This document shows positions 25,501 to 34,609 of a stretch of DNA of 64,000 bases, one piece after another. The notes beneath the pieces were generated by a model. It made no database searches. It worked only from the letters and a program-made list of their open reading frames with translations, and had not been told where the DNA came from. A program made the translations under genes and the position numbers. How positions within the stretch are numbered: the stretch's first letter is position 1; each line of letters starts with the position of its first letter. The stretch comes from Senegalimassilia faecalis (GTDB lineage: Bacteria > Actinomycetota > Coriobacteriia > Coriobacteriales > Eggerthellaceae). Location of the stretch: the NCBI RefSeq assembly GCF_004135645.1, contig NZ_SDPW01000001.1, positions 806,001 to 870,000 on the forward strand, written 5' to 3'.

Positions 25501-28095
25501 ATGCTGCTGAGCGAACTTGCGCGCGGCCAGGCCGGCGTGGTCAAAGTCGTGGAGGGTCAGGGATCAGTTCGCCGCCACTTACTTGATATGGGCCTTACGC
25601 CCAACGCGGTGGTAACGCTGCAGAAAACGGCCCCAATGGGCGACCCCATCCAGGTGACGGTGCGCGGTTACGAGCTGACGCTGCGCCTGAGCGAGGCGAA
25701 CAACGTGCGCGTGCGGGCGCTCGACGCAGCCGAAGACGCCGCCGCCGTTGGCGCGCCTGGCGCAACGCGCGCGCCGGCAGCTGGCAGCGCAAGCGCAACC
25801 GATTCCGCATCCGTCGCCGCCCACTGCGAGCCCGTGCCCCACCCCGGCCTTGGCGAGTTCGGCCCGGCCGAAGAGGCGTATCGCGCCCACGCCCGCCGCG
25901 CCACCGCGAAAACCGGCCCGCTGACGTTCGCGCTGGTAGGCAACCAGAACTGCGGCAAAACCACGCTGTTCAACCAGCTCACGGGCGCAAACCAGCACGT
26001 CGGCAACTTCCCCGGCGTCACGGTGGACCGCAAGGACGGCACCATCCGCGCGCACGCCGAGGCAACCGTCACCGACCTGCCGGGCGTCTACTCGCTGTCG
26101 CCGTATTCCAACGAGGAGATCGTCACGCGCGACTTCCTGCTGAACGAAAAGCCCGATGGCATCATCAACATCGTCGACGGCACAAACATCGAGCGCAATC
26201 TGTACCTGACCATGCAAATCATGGAACTGGGCATCCCCATGGTGCTGGCGCTCAACATGATGGACGAGGTGGAGGCCAACGGCGGCACCATCCGCGTGAA
26301 CGAGCTGGAGGCCGAGCTGGGCATCCCCGTGGTGCCCATTTCCGCGGCAAAAAACGAAGGCGTCGACGAGCTGGTCGACCACGCCCTGCACGTGGCGCGC
26401 TTCGACGAGGCGCCCGGCCGCATCGACTTCTGCCCCGCCAGCGAGCACGAGCACGACCCGCTTGGCGCGGTGCACCGCTGCGTCCACGCCACGGGTCACA
26501 TCATCGAACCCTACGCTGACCAAGCGAAAATCCCCACGCGCTTCGCCGCTACGAAAATGGTGGAAGGCGACGAGCTTATCGCGCGCAAGCTTGACCTGCC
26601 CGAGTCGGCCATCTCGTCCATCCGCGAGCTAACCGCGTCCATGCAGGCCGACGCCGGCATGGACGCCGAGGCCGCGCTAGCCAACATGCGCTTCGCCTTC
26701 CTGGCGAACCTGTGCGCCAACACGGTGGTGCGCCCGCAGGAAAGCCGCGAGCACAAGCGCAGCGCAGCGGTCGACAAGCTTCTGACCGGGCGCTATACCG
26801 GCATCCCATGCTTTTTCGCCATCATGGCCGCCGTGTTCGTGCTGACATTCAGCTTCATCGGCGCGGCGCTGTCCGACCTGGTCAGCGCCGGCGTAGACAT
26901 ATGTCTCGATGCGCTGGAGGCCGGCTGCGAGGCGTGGGGGCTCAACCCCGTGGCGCAGGGGCTGCTCGTCGATGGCATCGGCGCGGGCGTGGGCGCGGTC
27001 ATCGGTTTTCTGCCCACCATCGTCACGCTGTTCTTCTTCCTTTCCATCCTGGAGGACTCAGGCTACATGGCGCGCGTGGCGTTCGTCATGGACCGCCCCA
27101 TGCGCAAAATCGGCCTGTCTGGGCGTTCCATCGTGCCGCTGCTCATGGGCTTCGGCTGCTCGGTGCCGTCGTTCATGGCCACGCGCACACTGTCGAGCGA
27201 ACGCGACCGCAAGATGACCACCATGCTGGTGCCGTTCATGAGCTGCAGCGCGAAGCTGCCGATATATGCCCTGATCGTAGGCGCATTTTTCCCGCGTGCA
27301 CTGCAGCCGGTCGTCATGATCGGGCTGTACGCGTTCGGCGTTATCGTGGGCATAGCGTTCGCTGTGGTACTGAAGCGGGCACGTTTCCGCGGTCAGCCTG
27401 TGCCGTTCGTGATGGAGCTGCCGAATTACCGACTGCCCGCCGCGAAAAGCGTGGCGCGCCTGGTGTGGGACAAGGCGAAGGGCTTCGTGAAGAAGGCGTT
27501 CACCGTGGTGCTGGCCGCGTGCGTGATCATCTGGTTCCTGCAGACGTTCGACGCGCGCCTGAACGTGGTGGACGACGTGAACGCCAGCCTGCTTGCGGGC
27601 ATCGGCGGGCTGATTGCCCCGCTGTTCGCGCCGCTGGGCTTCGGCGACTGGCGCGCGGCCACGGCGCTCATGACGGGCTTCATGGCGAAGGAGAGCGTGG
27701 TGTCCACGTTGACCCAGGTCACGGGCGGGGCCGACTTGACCACGCTGTTCACGCCGGTGACGGCGCTGGCGTTTCTGGCGTTCGTGCTGCTGTACACGCC
27801 GTGCGTGGCGGCCATCGCCACCGTGCGCAGCGAACAGGGCGGCGCGCGTGCGGCGCTTGAGACGGTGCTTTTGCAGTGCGGCATCGCATGGGCGGTGTCG
27901 CTGGCGGTGTATCTGGTGTGCTCGCTGACAACGGGCAGTATCGCTAGCGCGTTCAGCGTGCCAGGCCTGGTGGCGGGCGTTGTCATTGTGGCGGCCATCG
28001 CGCTGTACCTCACGCGTCAGCGAACCGATGGCGAGCTGAAGGTGGGGTGCCGTACCTGTCCCGCCAACTGCAAGAAATCGGGCGGCTGCCACTAA
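25501..28095 (+). CDS. feoB: FeoA-FeoB fusion ferrous iron transporter with Cys-rich tail
   Basis: 864 aa. Residues 1-75 form a FeoA SH3-like domain (HLLDMGLTPNA; DPIQVTVRGYELTLR). An Ala-rich linker leads to the FeoB G domain: G1 GNQNCGKTT (147-155), G2 NFPGVTVD, G3 DLPGVYSLSP, G4 NMMD. Then come the membrane domain with two GATE-type segments (MGFGCSVPSFMATRTL) and a C-terminal CRTCPANCKKSGGCH motif resembling the Cys cluster of FeoC or long FeoB tails. GGGGGAAC precedes the ATG. Imports Fe(II) at GTP expense. Preceded by -10-like TATTAT near 25438; no clear metalloregulator box. Confidence 0.95.
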   Translation: MLLSELARGQAGVVKVVEGQGSVRRHLLDMGLTPNAVVTLQKTAPMGDPIQVTVRGYELTLRLSEANNVRVRALDAAEDAAAVGAPGATRAPAAGSASATDSASVAAHCEPVPHPGLGEFGPAEEAYRAHARRATAKTGPLTFALVGNQNCGKTTLFNQLTGANQHVGNFPGVTVDRKDGTIRAHAEATVTDLPGVYSLSPYSNEEIVTRDFLLNEKPDGIINIVDGTNIERNLYLTMQIMELGIPMVLALNMMDEVEANGGTIRVNELEAELGIPVVPISAAKNEGVDELVDHALHVARFDEAPGRIDFCPASEHEHDPLGAVHRCVHATGHIIEPYADQAKIPTRFAATKMVEGDELIARKLDLPESAISSIRELTASMQADAGMDAEAALANMRFAFLANLCANTVVRPQESREHKRSAAVDKLLTGRYTGIPCFFAIMAAVFVLTFSFIGAALSDLVSAGVDICLDALEAGCEAWGLNPVAQGLLVDGIGAGVGAVIGFLPTIVTLFFFLSILEDSGYMARVAFVMDRPMRKIGLSGRSIVPLLMGFGCSVPSFMATRTLSSERDRKMTTMLVPFMSCSAKLPIYALIVGAFFPRALQPVVMIGLYAFGVIVGIAFAVVLKRARFRGQPVPFVMELPNYRLPAAKSVARLVWDKAKGFVKKAFTVVLAACVIIWFLQTFDARLNVVDDVNASLLAGIGGLIAPLFAPLGFGDWRAATALMTGFMAKESVVSTLTQVTGGADLTTLFTPVTALAFLAFVLLYTPCVAAIATVRSEQGGARAALETVLLQCGIAWAVSLAVYLVCSLTTGSIASAFSVPGLVAGVVIVAAIALYLTRQRTDGELKVGCRTCPANCKKSGGCH

Positions 28096-28219
28096 GGCGC
28101 CCGCTATTTGCAAGCGGGGCCAGCAGGGAACGTCACCGCGCGACGGGCGGCTGACGCTTCCGCATACGCGTTCCGCAACTACAACAAAGCCCAACGCAGG
28201 GCATTCCGCCTGCACGCAA

Positions 28220-28247
28220 AAGTGCCCGGTCGCACGACCGGGCACTT
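28220..28247. terminator. Bidirectional terminator between feoB and phosphodiesterase gene
   Basis: AAGTGCCCGGTC (28220-28231) and GACCGGGCACTT (28236-28247) form a 12-bp stem with a 4-nt loop between convergent genes. Confidence 0.85.
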
Positions 28248-28261
28248 CGCTTTCCTTTTCC

Positions 28262-28786
28262 CTATTTCCCCATTTCCAGCAGCACTTCGCCTTCCAGCGA
28301 TTCCACGCGCGCCGCGCGAATGCGGCCCGCTTCCAACTCGACGAAGCCCACGGACGCGGGGAACCCGCCGCGCGGGCGGCTGACGCTACCGGGGCACATG
28401 AGTAGGCTGGCCGGGTACGCATCGCGGCCGGTCAGAAGCTCGGGGATGTGCGTGTGGCCGTGCACGCACACCTGTGGTAGCGGATCGCCCGGCGCGATGG
28501 CGCGCGAGCCGTTGAAGCCGATGCGCACGTCGTTGGGGTAATGCGCCACCAGGAAACGCACGCCATCGATGACCGGGTGCGCGAAACGCGTGACGCTTTT
28601 GCCGTACTCGTCGTAGTCGTTGTTGCCAAGCACCGCCGTGGTGGGCGCCAGGATTTGCAGCTCGCGCAAAATGCCGGGGTCGCAAATGTCGCCCGCGTGA
28701 ATGATATAGTCGCAATACGCCATGGCACCCAGAGCCGCCTCGGGCAGCCGCCCATGCGTATCGGAGATCAGCCCCACCAGCTTCAT
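28262..28786 (-). CDS. YfcE/MJ0936-family metallophosphoesterase
   Basis: 174 aa. Dinuclear-metal phosphoesterase motifs in order: SDTHG (8-12), GDICD, GNND, VAHYP and VCVHGHTH. Likely acts on phosphodiesters or nucleotides; physiological substrate unknown. The start lies 3 bp after the stop of the upstream LuxR-type regulator, so the two are co-transcribed. Confidence 0.9.
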   Translation of the reverse strand: MKLVGLISDTHGRLPEAALGAMAYCDYIIHAGDICDPGILRELQILAPTTAVLGNNDYDEYGKSVTRFAHPVIDGVRFLVAHYPNDVRIGFNGSRAIAPGDPLPQVCVHGHTHIPELLTGRDAYPASLLMCPGSVSRPRGGFPASVGFVELEAGRIRAARVESLEGEVLLEMGK

Positions 28787-28789
28787 GCG

Positions 28790-30298
28790 CTACCCCTTCT
28801 CCACCAGGTCGATGAGGTCTTGGTGCGAATGGATGTCGAACTTCGCGTAAATGTGCTTGACGTGCGCTTTCACCGTGTTGCGCGACACCACCAGCTGCTC
28901 CTGGATGTACGCGCGGTCGCGGCCGCGTGCCAGCATCTGGAACACCTCAAGCTCGCGCGGCGTCAGGCCGTACTCGTCGGCCAACGCGGCGCAGCGTTCG
29001 TCGAACGTGGCCTTCGGCGCTTCCACCACAGCCGTTTCCACCGGCGTCACGCCGTTGATGACCTCGCGAAAGCTGAAGTTCTTCAGCCCGATAAGCGCGT
29101 AGCCCACGAACAGCAGGATCAGCAGGGCCGCAAACAGGTCGAACAGGGGCGTGCCCATGCCGGCCAGCGTGTTCGCGTGCACGCCCACCGCCGCGCCAAG
29201 CGTGCTGCCCAAGCTAGAGACGCCACGGCCCCACGCGAACGCCGCCACTGCGCCGCGGCTGTTGCGCGACGCCACGGCAATCAGCACCAGCCACGCCACC
29301 ATATCGAACAGCGTGTTGCCCGACGACAGCAGCATCACCGTGGCCGTGCGCGAGCCAGCCAAATCCATGGTCATGGCCAAAAAACCCGCCACAATCAACA
29401 GCACGGAAATTTGAACCAGCAGGTCGGTGGGGAATTTTTTGCCCGACAGCAGCACCCATACGGCCGCAATGGCCACGGGCAGAATCACGAAAAACGACGA
29501 CAGCGGCGCGCCAGCCACCTCGCCAAAGCGCAGCGAGCAACCGAACGCCACGCGGAACAAAAACAGGCACACGAACAGCTGGCTGGCCAGCGGCAAAAAC
29601 GACGACGGGCGCGTGACGGAGAAGTCGTGCGGCGCTTCGCCATACTGCGTTTCCTGAAGAATAGGCCGCGCGTCTTTCCACGTCAAAGCCCAAGCGATAA
29701 AAGGTGCCACCAGGAAAAACACCACGCCAAACCACACGGGTAGCAACCATGCGAACGCCGATGCCACGCTTTGCGCCACAAAGGCCAGCGTCACCAAGAT
29801 GCTTGCCTGCCCAAGCGACAGACGCGACGCCGCAAGAGCTGAAACCAAAATGCACCAAGCCCGTCCAACGGCCAACGCGCACGAGGATGCCACAAGAAGC
29901 GGCGCGCTGCTAAGAGCAAGCGCCACGGGAAGGAGAAAGCCCATGGCAAGCAGCGCCAGGCCTCCCCTGTTAAGCATTTCCACATGCAAGGCTGCCGGCT
30001 TAAACGTAGCGAGCAAGCCCAGAACAATGAGAGCTGCCGCATTTGCGGTTACCGAGATATCACGTGCATAAGAGAAGACCGTATCGAAGCACGGAAACAC
30101 CGAGATGTTCATGAACGAGGTAGTGGACAACACTAACGACAGTGCCACAAGCAATCGCCAAAAAGACGCCGTGAACAACTGCGGAGCCGCCGCGATAGCC
30201 GCGGCGGCGGGACTCTTCGAAGCCGAAGCGGCAACGGGCTGCTTGTCCGCCAGCACATTCGCTTCGTTATGCATGTCCTTTTTAGTCATGTTCGCCAT
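28790..30298 (-). CDS. LuxR-type regulator with 12-helix membrane N-terminus (copy 1)
   Basis: About 502 aa. The N-terminal 400 residues are a dozen hydrophobic helices like a transporter, followed by a linker and a C-terminal LuxR helix-turn-helix (LTPRELEVFQMLARGRD...SRNTVKAHVKHIYAKFDIHS). This architecture is common in Eggerthellaceae next to respiratory reductases, where the membrane part is thought to sense a small molecule. Here the flavin reductase/cytochrome pair lies just upstream in the same orientation. Start uncertain: ATG 30298 lacks a good SD; a TTG at 30310 is in frame. A 24-bp inverted repeat lies about 100 bp upstream. Confidence 0.9.
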   Translation of the reverse strand: MANMTKKDMHNEANVLADKQPVAASASKSPAAAAIAAAPQLFTASFWRLLVALSLVLSTTSFMNISVFPCFDTVFSYARDISVTANAAALIVLGLLATFKPAALHVEMLNRGGLALLAMGFLLPVALALSSAPLLVASSCALAVGRAWCILVSALAASRLSLGQASILVTLAFVAQSVASAFAWLLPVWFGVVFFLVAPFIAWALTWKDARPILQETQYGEAPHDFSVTRPSSFLPLASQLFVCLFLFRVAFGCSLRFGEVAGAPLSSFFVILPVAIAAVWVLLSGKKFPTDLLVQISVLLIVAGFLAMTMDLAGSRTATVMLLSSGNTLFDMVAWLVLIAVASRNSRGAVAAFAWGRGVSSLGSTLGAAVGVHANTLAGMGTPLFDLFAALLILLFVGYALIGLKNFSFREVINGVTPVETAVVEAPKATFDERCAALADEYGLTPRELEVFQMLARGRDRAYIQEQLVVSRNTVKAHVKHIYAKFDIHSHQDLIDLVEKG

Positions 30299-30400
30299 TC
30301 TAGCATGCAAACCCCCGCCGCGCGCCTACACACACCCCCGCGAAACTACCATTTCATGCAAACGTTGAGCAAATCAACAGCCAACCGCGACCCGCTTATT

Positions 30401-30544
30401 CAAAAAATCGCTCATGTATGTGATTTAATGGTCGAACCCTAGGTAGAACAGGCAACACGACTGTCATTTCCCCAGGTCACACAGCTGCGCCCACAAGGGA
30501 TACAACGCACATTGCCAACAAATCACATACATGAGCGATTTTTG
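30401..30544. repeat. 144-bp inverted-repeat element (MITE-like)
   Basis: Left arm (30401-30426) reads into AATCGCTCATGTATGTGATT; the right arm (30520-30544) is its reverse complement apart from one A in a poly-A run. About 24 paired bases flank a 93-bp core without a gene. It lies upstream of the LuxR gene and may be either a non-autonomous transposable relic or a pair of operators. Confidence 0.7.
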
Positions 30545-30678
30545 TTCAGCACCCTGGACAAAACAGCAGCTTTCCTACGCTGCGAATAGCCATGCGAGCT
30601 GCCTCTCCCGGCTTCACAACATACAAGCGCCGAAAGCCCCCGCCCGCAAAAACCCGAGGGGCCAAAGCCAAAGCGTCA

Positions 30679-30819
30679 CAAACTCGCTCGAGTTTGGGAT
30701 TTGCTGGAAAAGCTTCAGCGACCAGCTCGACATGTAAGACCGTGACCTGGGACAATAAGGAATCCAGCTCCCACGCTACCTCGACCATTCGCATTAAGCC
30801 CCAAACTCGAGCGAGTTTG
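30679..30819. repeat. Pair of CAAACTCG/CGAGTTTG palindromes
   Basis: Copy 1 (30679-30696) is CAAACTCG-CT-CGAGTTTG. Copy 2 (30802-30819) is CAAACTCG-AG-CGAGTTTG, i.e. the reverse complement of copy 1. Both continue into GGG on the matching side. They are 123 bp apart. Confidence 0.7.
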
Positions 30820-30943
30820 GGACAATCCGGGTCCGCCGAACTCGAGCAACCACCTGAAAACGCAAATACGCCGCGGCCTTTCGGCGCGCGGCGCTGCAGT
30901 TGGGCGAGACGTTCGCGGCTCTCGCACCGAATAATCTTGCGAT

Positions 30944-30970
30944 GGGACAAAGGGGCAGTCCCTTTGTCCC
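30944..30970 (-). terminator. Hairpin after flavin reductase gene
   Basis: GGGACAAAGGG and CCCTTTGTCCC, 11-bp stem, 5-nt loop, about 30 bp beyond the stop at 31002. No long U-run. Confidence 0.65.
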
Positions 30971-31001
30971 GGTTTGCGTTACCGAACGGTTGCCTGCCGG
31001 C

Positions 31002-32741
31002 TTACGCCTGGCCGGTTGCCGCCAGCATGCCGGCGCGACGACCTTCGACCATGGTGCGGCCGCAGGCCAGGCCCGTGAACAGGTTCGGGTAGCTGACGCT
31101 GAAGAAGCCGCCCGAGCAGTCGCCAGCCATGTACAGGCCCTCGATCTCGGAACCGTCCTCGCGGAAGGGGTGCATGTTCGTGTCGATGCGCACGCCGTCG
31201 AGCGTGGCCAGGAACCATGCGCCGGTGCGGATGCCGTAGTACGGCGGGGTCTTCAGCGGCATCAGACGGTAAGGCTCCTTGTTGTAGTCCTCGTCCTTGC
31301 CGTTCTCCGCCATCTGGTTGTAGCGGTTGAACGTCTCCACGAAGTTGTCCACCGGGATGTTCAGCTTCTCGGCCAGCTCCTCGGGGGTGTCGGCCTTCTG
31401 CAGATAGCCCTTCTCCAGCAACGGATCGAAGAACATCTTCGGCATCAGGTTGATGCTCATGTTCGACGGGCTGCCGTTATCGAACGGGTACAGGCGGCAG
31501 CAACCCACCTCGTTCATCTGCTTGACCTGCTCGACATAGTCGCTGTCGAAGATATCGCAGTAGGTGTGGCCAGGCTGCATGATGGTGGAGTGCAGCATGT
31601 AGTCGTAGGGACCGGATTCGTTGCAGAAGCGCTTACCGTTCAGATTGACCTTCATGAACGGCTGCTCGCCGAACCACCACCACTCGCCAACAACGCCGTC
31701 GCCAGCAAGCTCGTCGGGTTTCACGCACGCACGGTTGAACGAGCATGCGGCGCCGATGGGGTCCATCTGGCCACCGGCCCACAGCGCGGCCTTGATGCCG
31801 TCGCCCGTGGGGTTGCCGCCCTTGCCCGGAGCCGCAATGCGAATCTTCTGGTTCCAAGGCTGGCGCGCCTCCATCATCTCCAGGTTGTTGCCGTAGCCGC
31901 CCGTCGCCAAGATGACGCCCTTGGGGGCGTTGATGCGGATGTAGTGGCGGTCGTTCACGTCGCGGGCGATGATGCCGATTACGCGGCCGTTCTCGTCCTG
32001 CTCCAGCTTGATGAGCTCGGTGGACCAGCGGAACTCGGCACCCTTCTCCTCGGCGTACTCCTTAAGCGACACGCCGAAGTTGAAGTTCTTGTCCTCTTTA
32101 CCCTTATCGGTCTTGTTCGGGCTGTGGCCGGTCGCCCACGCCTTATCGCGCGCACCCTGACCCTCCGTGCCGACGGAGCCTTCGAACTGCATGACCAGGC
32201 GACCGTCGCGCTCGACGATCTCGGTGAGCCAGTCGATCAGGGCGCCGGATTCGTTCGCCCACACCTTCACCAGGTCGTAGTCGATGAAGCCGTTGGCATA
32301 GCGGACGATGTCCTCCATGGCCTCCATCTTGTCGATCTTGAACTGCGGGTACTCGTCGAACGAGGCCAGCTGCAGCTTCGAGTCGATGGCGCCGATATCC
32401 TCGCGCGGGGCGAGCACGGTGGGGGTGCGGTCGATGCCGAGCACCTTCGCGCCGTTTTCCGCGGCGGAGATGACGGCGGGCAGGCCGGCGGTGCGGCAGC
32501 CCACGACCAGCACCTCGGTGTCGATGGTCTCGGTGATATCGCGCTCGGCGACCTCGGGAGCCTGGCCCAGCCAGCTGGGCGTGCCGGGCACCTGGCCGGC
32601 GGTTTCGCGCACCGGCTCCTCGCCGGCGGGGACGGTGTAGCCGTTGCCGCAGCCGGTCAGCGCGCCCATGGCGGCAGCGCCGATGGCCGTGATGCCCGCG
32701 CCCTTGAGGAAGGTGCGACGGTCGAGTCCGTTATGCTGCAT
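31002..32741 (-). CDS. Tat-exported FAD-dependent (fumarate reductase-like) flavoprotein
   Basis: 579 aa. Twin-arginine signal DRRTFLKGAG with lipobox-like LTGC (Cys31). FAD-binding Rossmann segment TEVLVVGCRTAGLPAVISAA, and a C-terminal FAD loop near GLYMAGDCSGGFFSVSYPNL. Family members (fumarate, urocanate and cinnamate-type reductases) reduce C=C or similar acceptors as anaerobic electron sinks; the substrate here cannot be told from sequence. The start overlaps the end of the multihaem cytochrome gene by 11 bp, so the cytochrome should feed electrons from menaquinol. The downstream LuxR gene may regulate the pair. Confidence 0.93.
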   Translation of the reverse strand: MQHNGLDRRTFLKGAGITAIGAAAMGALTGCGNGYTVPAGEEPVRETAGQVPGTPSWLGQAPEVAERDITETIDTEVLVVGCRTAGLPAVISAAENGAKVLGIDRTPTVLAPREDIGAIDSKLQLASFDEYPQFKIDKMEAMEDIVRYANGFIDYDLVKVWANESGALIDWLTEIVERDGRLVMQFEGSVGTEGQGARDKAWATGHSPNKTDKGKEDKNFNFGVSLKEYAEEKGAEFRWSTELIKLEQDENGRVIGIIARDVNDRHYIRINAPKGVILATGGYGNNLEMMEARQPWNQKIRIAAPGKGGNPTGDGIKAALWAGGQMDPIGAACSFNRACVKPDELAGDGVVGEWWWFGEQPFMKVNLNGKRFCNESGPYDYMLHSTIMQPGHTYCDIFDSDYVEQVKQMNEVGCCRLYPFDNGSPSNMSINLMPKMFFDPLLEKGYLQKADTPEELAEKLNIPVDNFVETFNRYNQMAENGKDEDYNKEPYRLMPLKTPPYYGIRTGAWFLATLDGVRIDTNMHPFREDGSEIEGLYMAGDCSGGFFSVSYPNLFTGLACGRTMVEGRRAGMLAATGQA

Positions 32742-33327
32742 TCGGGGCCTCCCATCCCTCGGGCATGTTCAGATTGTGGCACTGGTTGCACATGAGCACG
32801 CTCTTCTCGTGCGCCTTGTGGCAGTCGCCGCACTCGAGCGCCAGGTCCTGGTGGCTGCTGTGCGGGTTGAACTTCTCGTCGTTGCCCTCGAAGCCCCAGG
32901 TGCTGGCGACCACGTCGTCCATGTCGTGGCAGCCGCTCTTGGCGCAGAACTCCTCGCTGGCCATGTCGGCACCATCCGCCAGCTTCGTGCCGTCGGCGGT
33001 CATGGGATAGTCGTCGGAGGTCCACTTCATGACCTCGCCCACCTGCTCGGTGATCACGGGCTCATGGCAGCTCAGGCAGTTGTTGCCCGCCTCGGCGTGG
33101 GCGGTCACCAGCATGCCCTTATCGCCGCTGTAGTACGTGTCCACGTAGCTGTCCATGGGGCTGTGGCAGATGGAGTTGCAGAAACTGGGCGTCTCGTGCC
33201 ACACCCAAAAGCCTGCGCCTGCCACCACGATCACGGCAGCAATGACGCCACCGACGATCCAGCCGCGCTTGGCCTTGCGCTTCGGCGCCGGGGCGCCGGG
33301 CTGGGAAGCGTTGTTCTCTTCAGCCAT
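32731..33327 (-). CDS. NapC/NirT-like membrane multihaem cytochrome c
   Basis: 198 aa. Start ATG 33327 after AAGGAGAGGAACGA. A single N-terminal membrane anchor (residues 22-42) precedes five possible haem sites: C84-LS-C87-H, C166-GD-C169-H and C180-NQ-C183-H are canonical. C50-x3-C54-H and C128-x4-C133-H have extra residues between the cysteines. Likely a quinol dehydrogenase passing electrons to the Tat-exported flavoprotein encoded by the overlapping downstream gene. Whether the two unusual sites bind haem is unproven. Confidence 0.92.
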   Translation of the reverse strand: MAEENNASQPGAPAPKRKAKRGWIVGGVIAAVIVVAGAGFWVWHETPSFCNSICHSPMDSYVDTYYSGDKGMLVTAHAEAGNNCLSCHEPVITEQVGEVMKWTSDDYPMTADGTKLADGADMASEEFCAKSGCHDMDDVVASTWGFEGNDEKFNPHSSHQDLALECGDCHKAHEKSVLMCNQCHNLNMPEGWEAPNAA

Positions 33328-33685
33328 TCGTTCCTCTCCTTCTCTCAGGGATCGGCAAGCTCGGTGGGTGCGACGGCGCCTTGAGGAAGGCGTCATGCGG
33401 CTGGTACCAGCAACCGCGATTGGCGAAACGACGCGCTGCACCGTGCTCCACCCACCGGGCTTGCCGTGGGGGCTCATTCGCCCCCGTTGACGCGCCTATC
33501 ATGCGCCCGCCGGGGTGCCCGCGCCTAGTACCCCCGTGGGGTGAAGTTGCGTTTCCGCAGGTGAGAAGCACGCAAGGTGACCGCAGGATGATACGAGGGT
33601 AATGCCTTGAGAAAGGGCAAGCAGGTGCCAGGATGATGCCCGCGACACCTGCGGATGGCGTCTTGACAATTCACGCCACACGCGA
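33328..33685. other. Upstream region of cytochrome/flavoprotein operon
   Basis: Should contain the operon promoter; I see no confident -35/-10 pair. A small ACCCC-CGT-GGGGT palindrome lies near 33530. No gene. Confidence 0.5.
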
Positions 33686-33720
33686 AAAGCCCCTTCGCGG
33701 GCGAACCGCAAAGGGGCTTT
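33686..33720 (-). terminator. Terminator downstream of hsp20
   Basis: AAAGCCCCTT (33686-33695) pairs with AAGGGGCTTT (33711-33720). On the minus strand the stem ends in TTTT. Confidence 0.75.
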
Positions 33721-33933
33721 CGAAGGAGAGTAAGAGAGGGAAAGAGGAGGATGAGCGCTCGGGCGCGGCTGCGCGCCTGGCACGTGCCGCGACCGTTTCG
33801 GAAGCCGCGCCTTCGGCGGCGTCCCGCGCCCGCGCCTGCCGGCACGGGCAAGCAAGATACCCGCCGCCACGCTCAAAGCGGCGGGCCTTGCGGTCCGTGC
33901 CGCCCGATTGCTCAGGCGGCACACCGCAGGCAA
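33721..33933. other. GC-rich region after hsp20 with two hairpins
   Basis: CCCGCCGC...GCGGCGGG (about 33861-33886) and TGCCGCC...GGCGGCA (about 33898-33921) can fold. Their loops differ, so they do not belong to the hairpin array at 35037. Probably 3' untranslated sequence. Confidence 0.45.
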
Positions 33934-34389
33934 TTAGTCGATGGAAATGGAGCGCGAGGTTTCGGGCTCGGGCTTTGCGACCTTCTTCGGCACATCGATC
34001 TGTAAGGTGCCGTTGTCGAACTTGGCCTTGATGTCGTCTTCTTCGATGTCGTCGCCAACATAGAACGTACGGCTGCACTTACCGGTGAAACGCTCCTGGC
34101 GCACGTACGTGCCTTTCTTGTCCTTATCCTCGGACTCCTGCTTCGTTTCAGCGGTGACGGTCAGGTAGCCATCTTTCAACTCAGCCTGCACGCCTTCCTT
34201 GTCGAAGCCCGGCAAGTCGATGGTCAGTTCGAAGCCAGTGTCGGTTTCGCGGATGTCGGTGCGCATCAGGTTCGGTGCGGTCTTAACGCTCGGCGCAGCC
34301 ATGGTGCCGAAGAAGTTGTCGAATGGGTCGGCCATCAAATCATTGAAAAAACGATTAGAACGAGGTACCAGCATGGACATCATTGTCAT
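33934..34389 (-). CDS. Small heat-shock protein, Hsp20 family
   Basis: 151-aa (149 from the ATG at 34383, which has the better-spaced GGAG) alpha-crystallin-domain chaperone. The N-terminus MLVPRSNRFFNDLMADPFDNFF, domain start RTDIRETDTGFELTIDLPG and the closing G-T-L-Q-I-D-V-P-K are all present. It holds unfolding proteins in solution. Transcribed alone from a promoter embedded in a perfect CIRCE operator, so HrcA repression is expected. Confidence 0.95.
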   Translation of the reverse strand: MTMMSMLVPRSNRFFNDLMADPFDNFFGTMAAPSVKTAPNLMRTDIRETDTGFELTIDLPGFDKEGVQAELKDGYLTVTAETKQESEDKDKKGTYVRQERFTGKCSRTFYVGDDIEEDDIKAKFDNGTLQIDVPKKVAKPEPETSRSISID

Positions 34390-34609
34390 CTCCGTTTCCT
34401 AGGTGCGAAACCTTGCCGCTCAGCGCCGGTTGCCACGCGACCGAGGCGCCGTGCCTGCTTGCGCCGCCGAACGACCGGCTTTCGTGCGCCTTGTCGACGC
34501 TCCGCAAGCCCATCGCCCGGCCCGCGCTTTGGCGGGCGGTTCGTTCCGCAACCCCTTGGTTGCTTTCGTTGCGGCCCCGCTTCGGGGTCCGCTCCTTTGA
34601 ACAGTTATC

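Larger units (their letters stand above)
30545..31001. other. Intergenic region between reductase gene and LuxR gene
   Basis: Holds two inverted 18-bp palindromes (30679-30696 and 30802-30819), a repeated TGGGACAAT, and the terminator hairpin of the reductase gene. No supported gene. Confidence 0.6.

Noticed and set aside
33820-33930. Extension of the CTTCCCA hairpin family downstream of hsp20
   Set aside because: The two hairpins there have unrelated loops.
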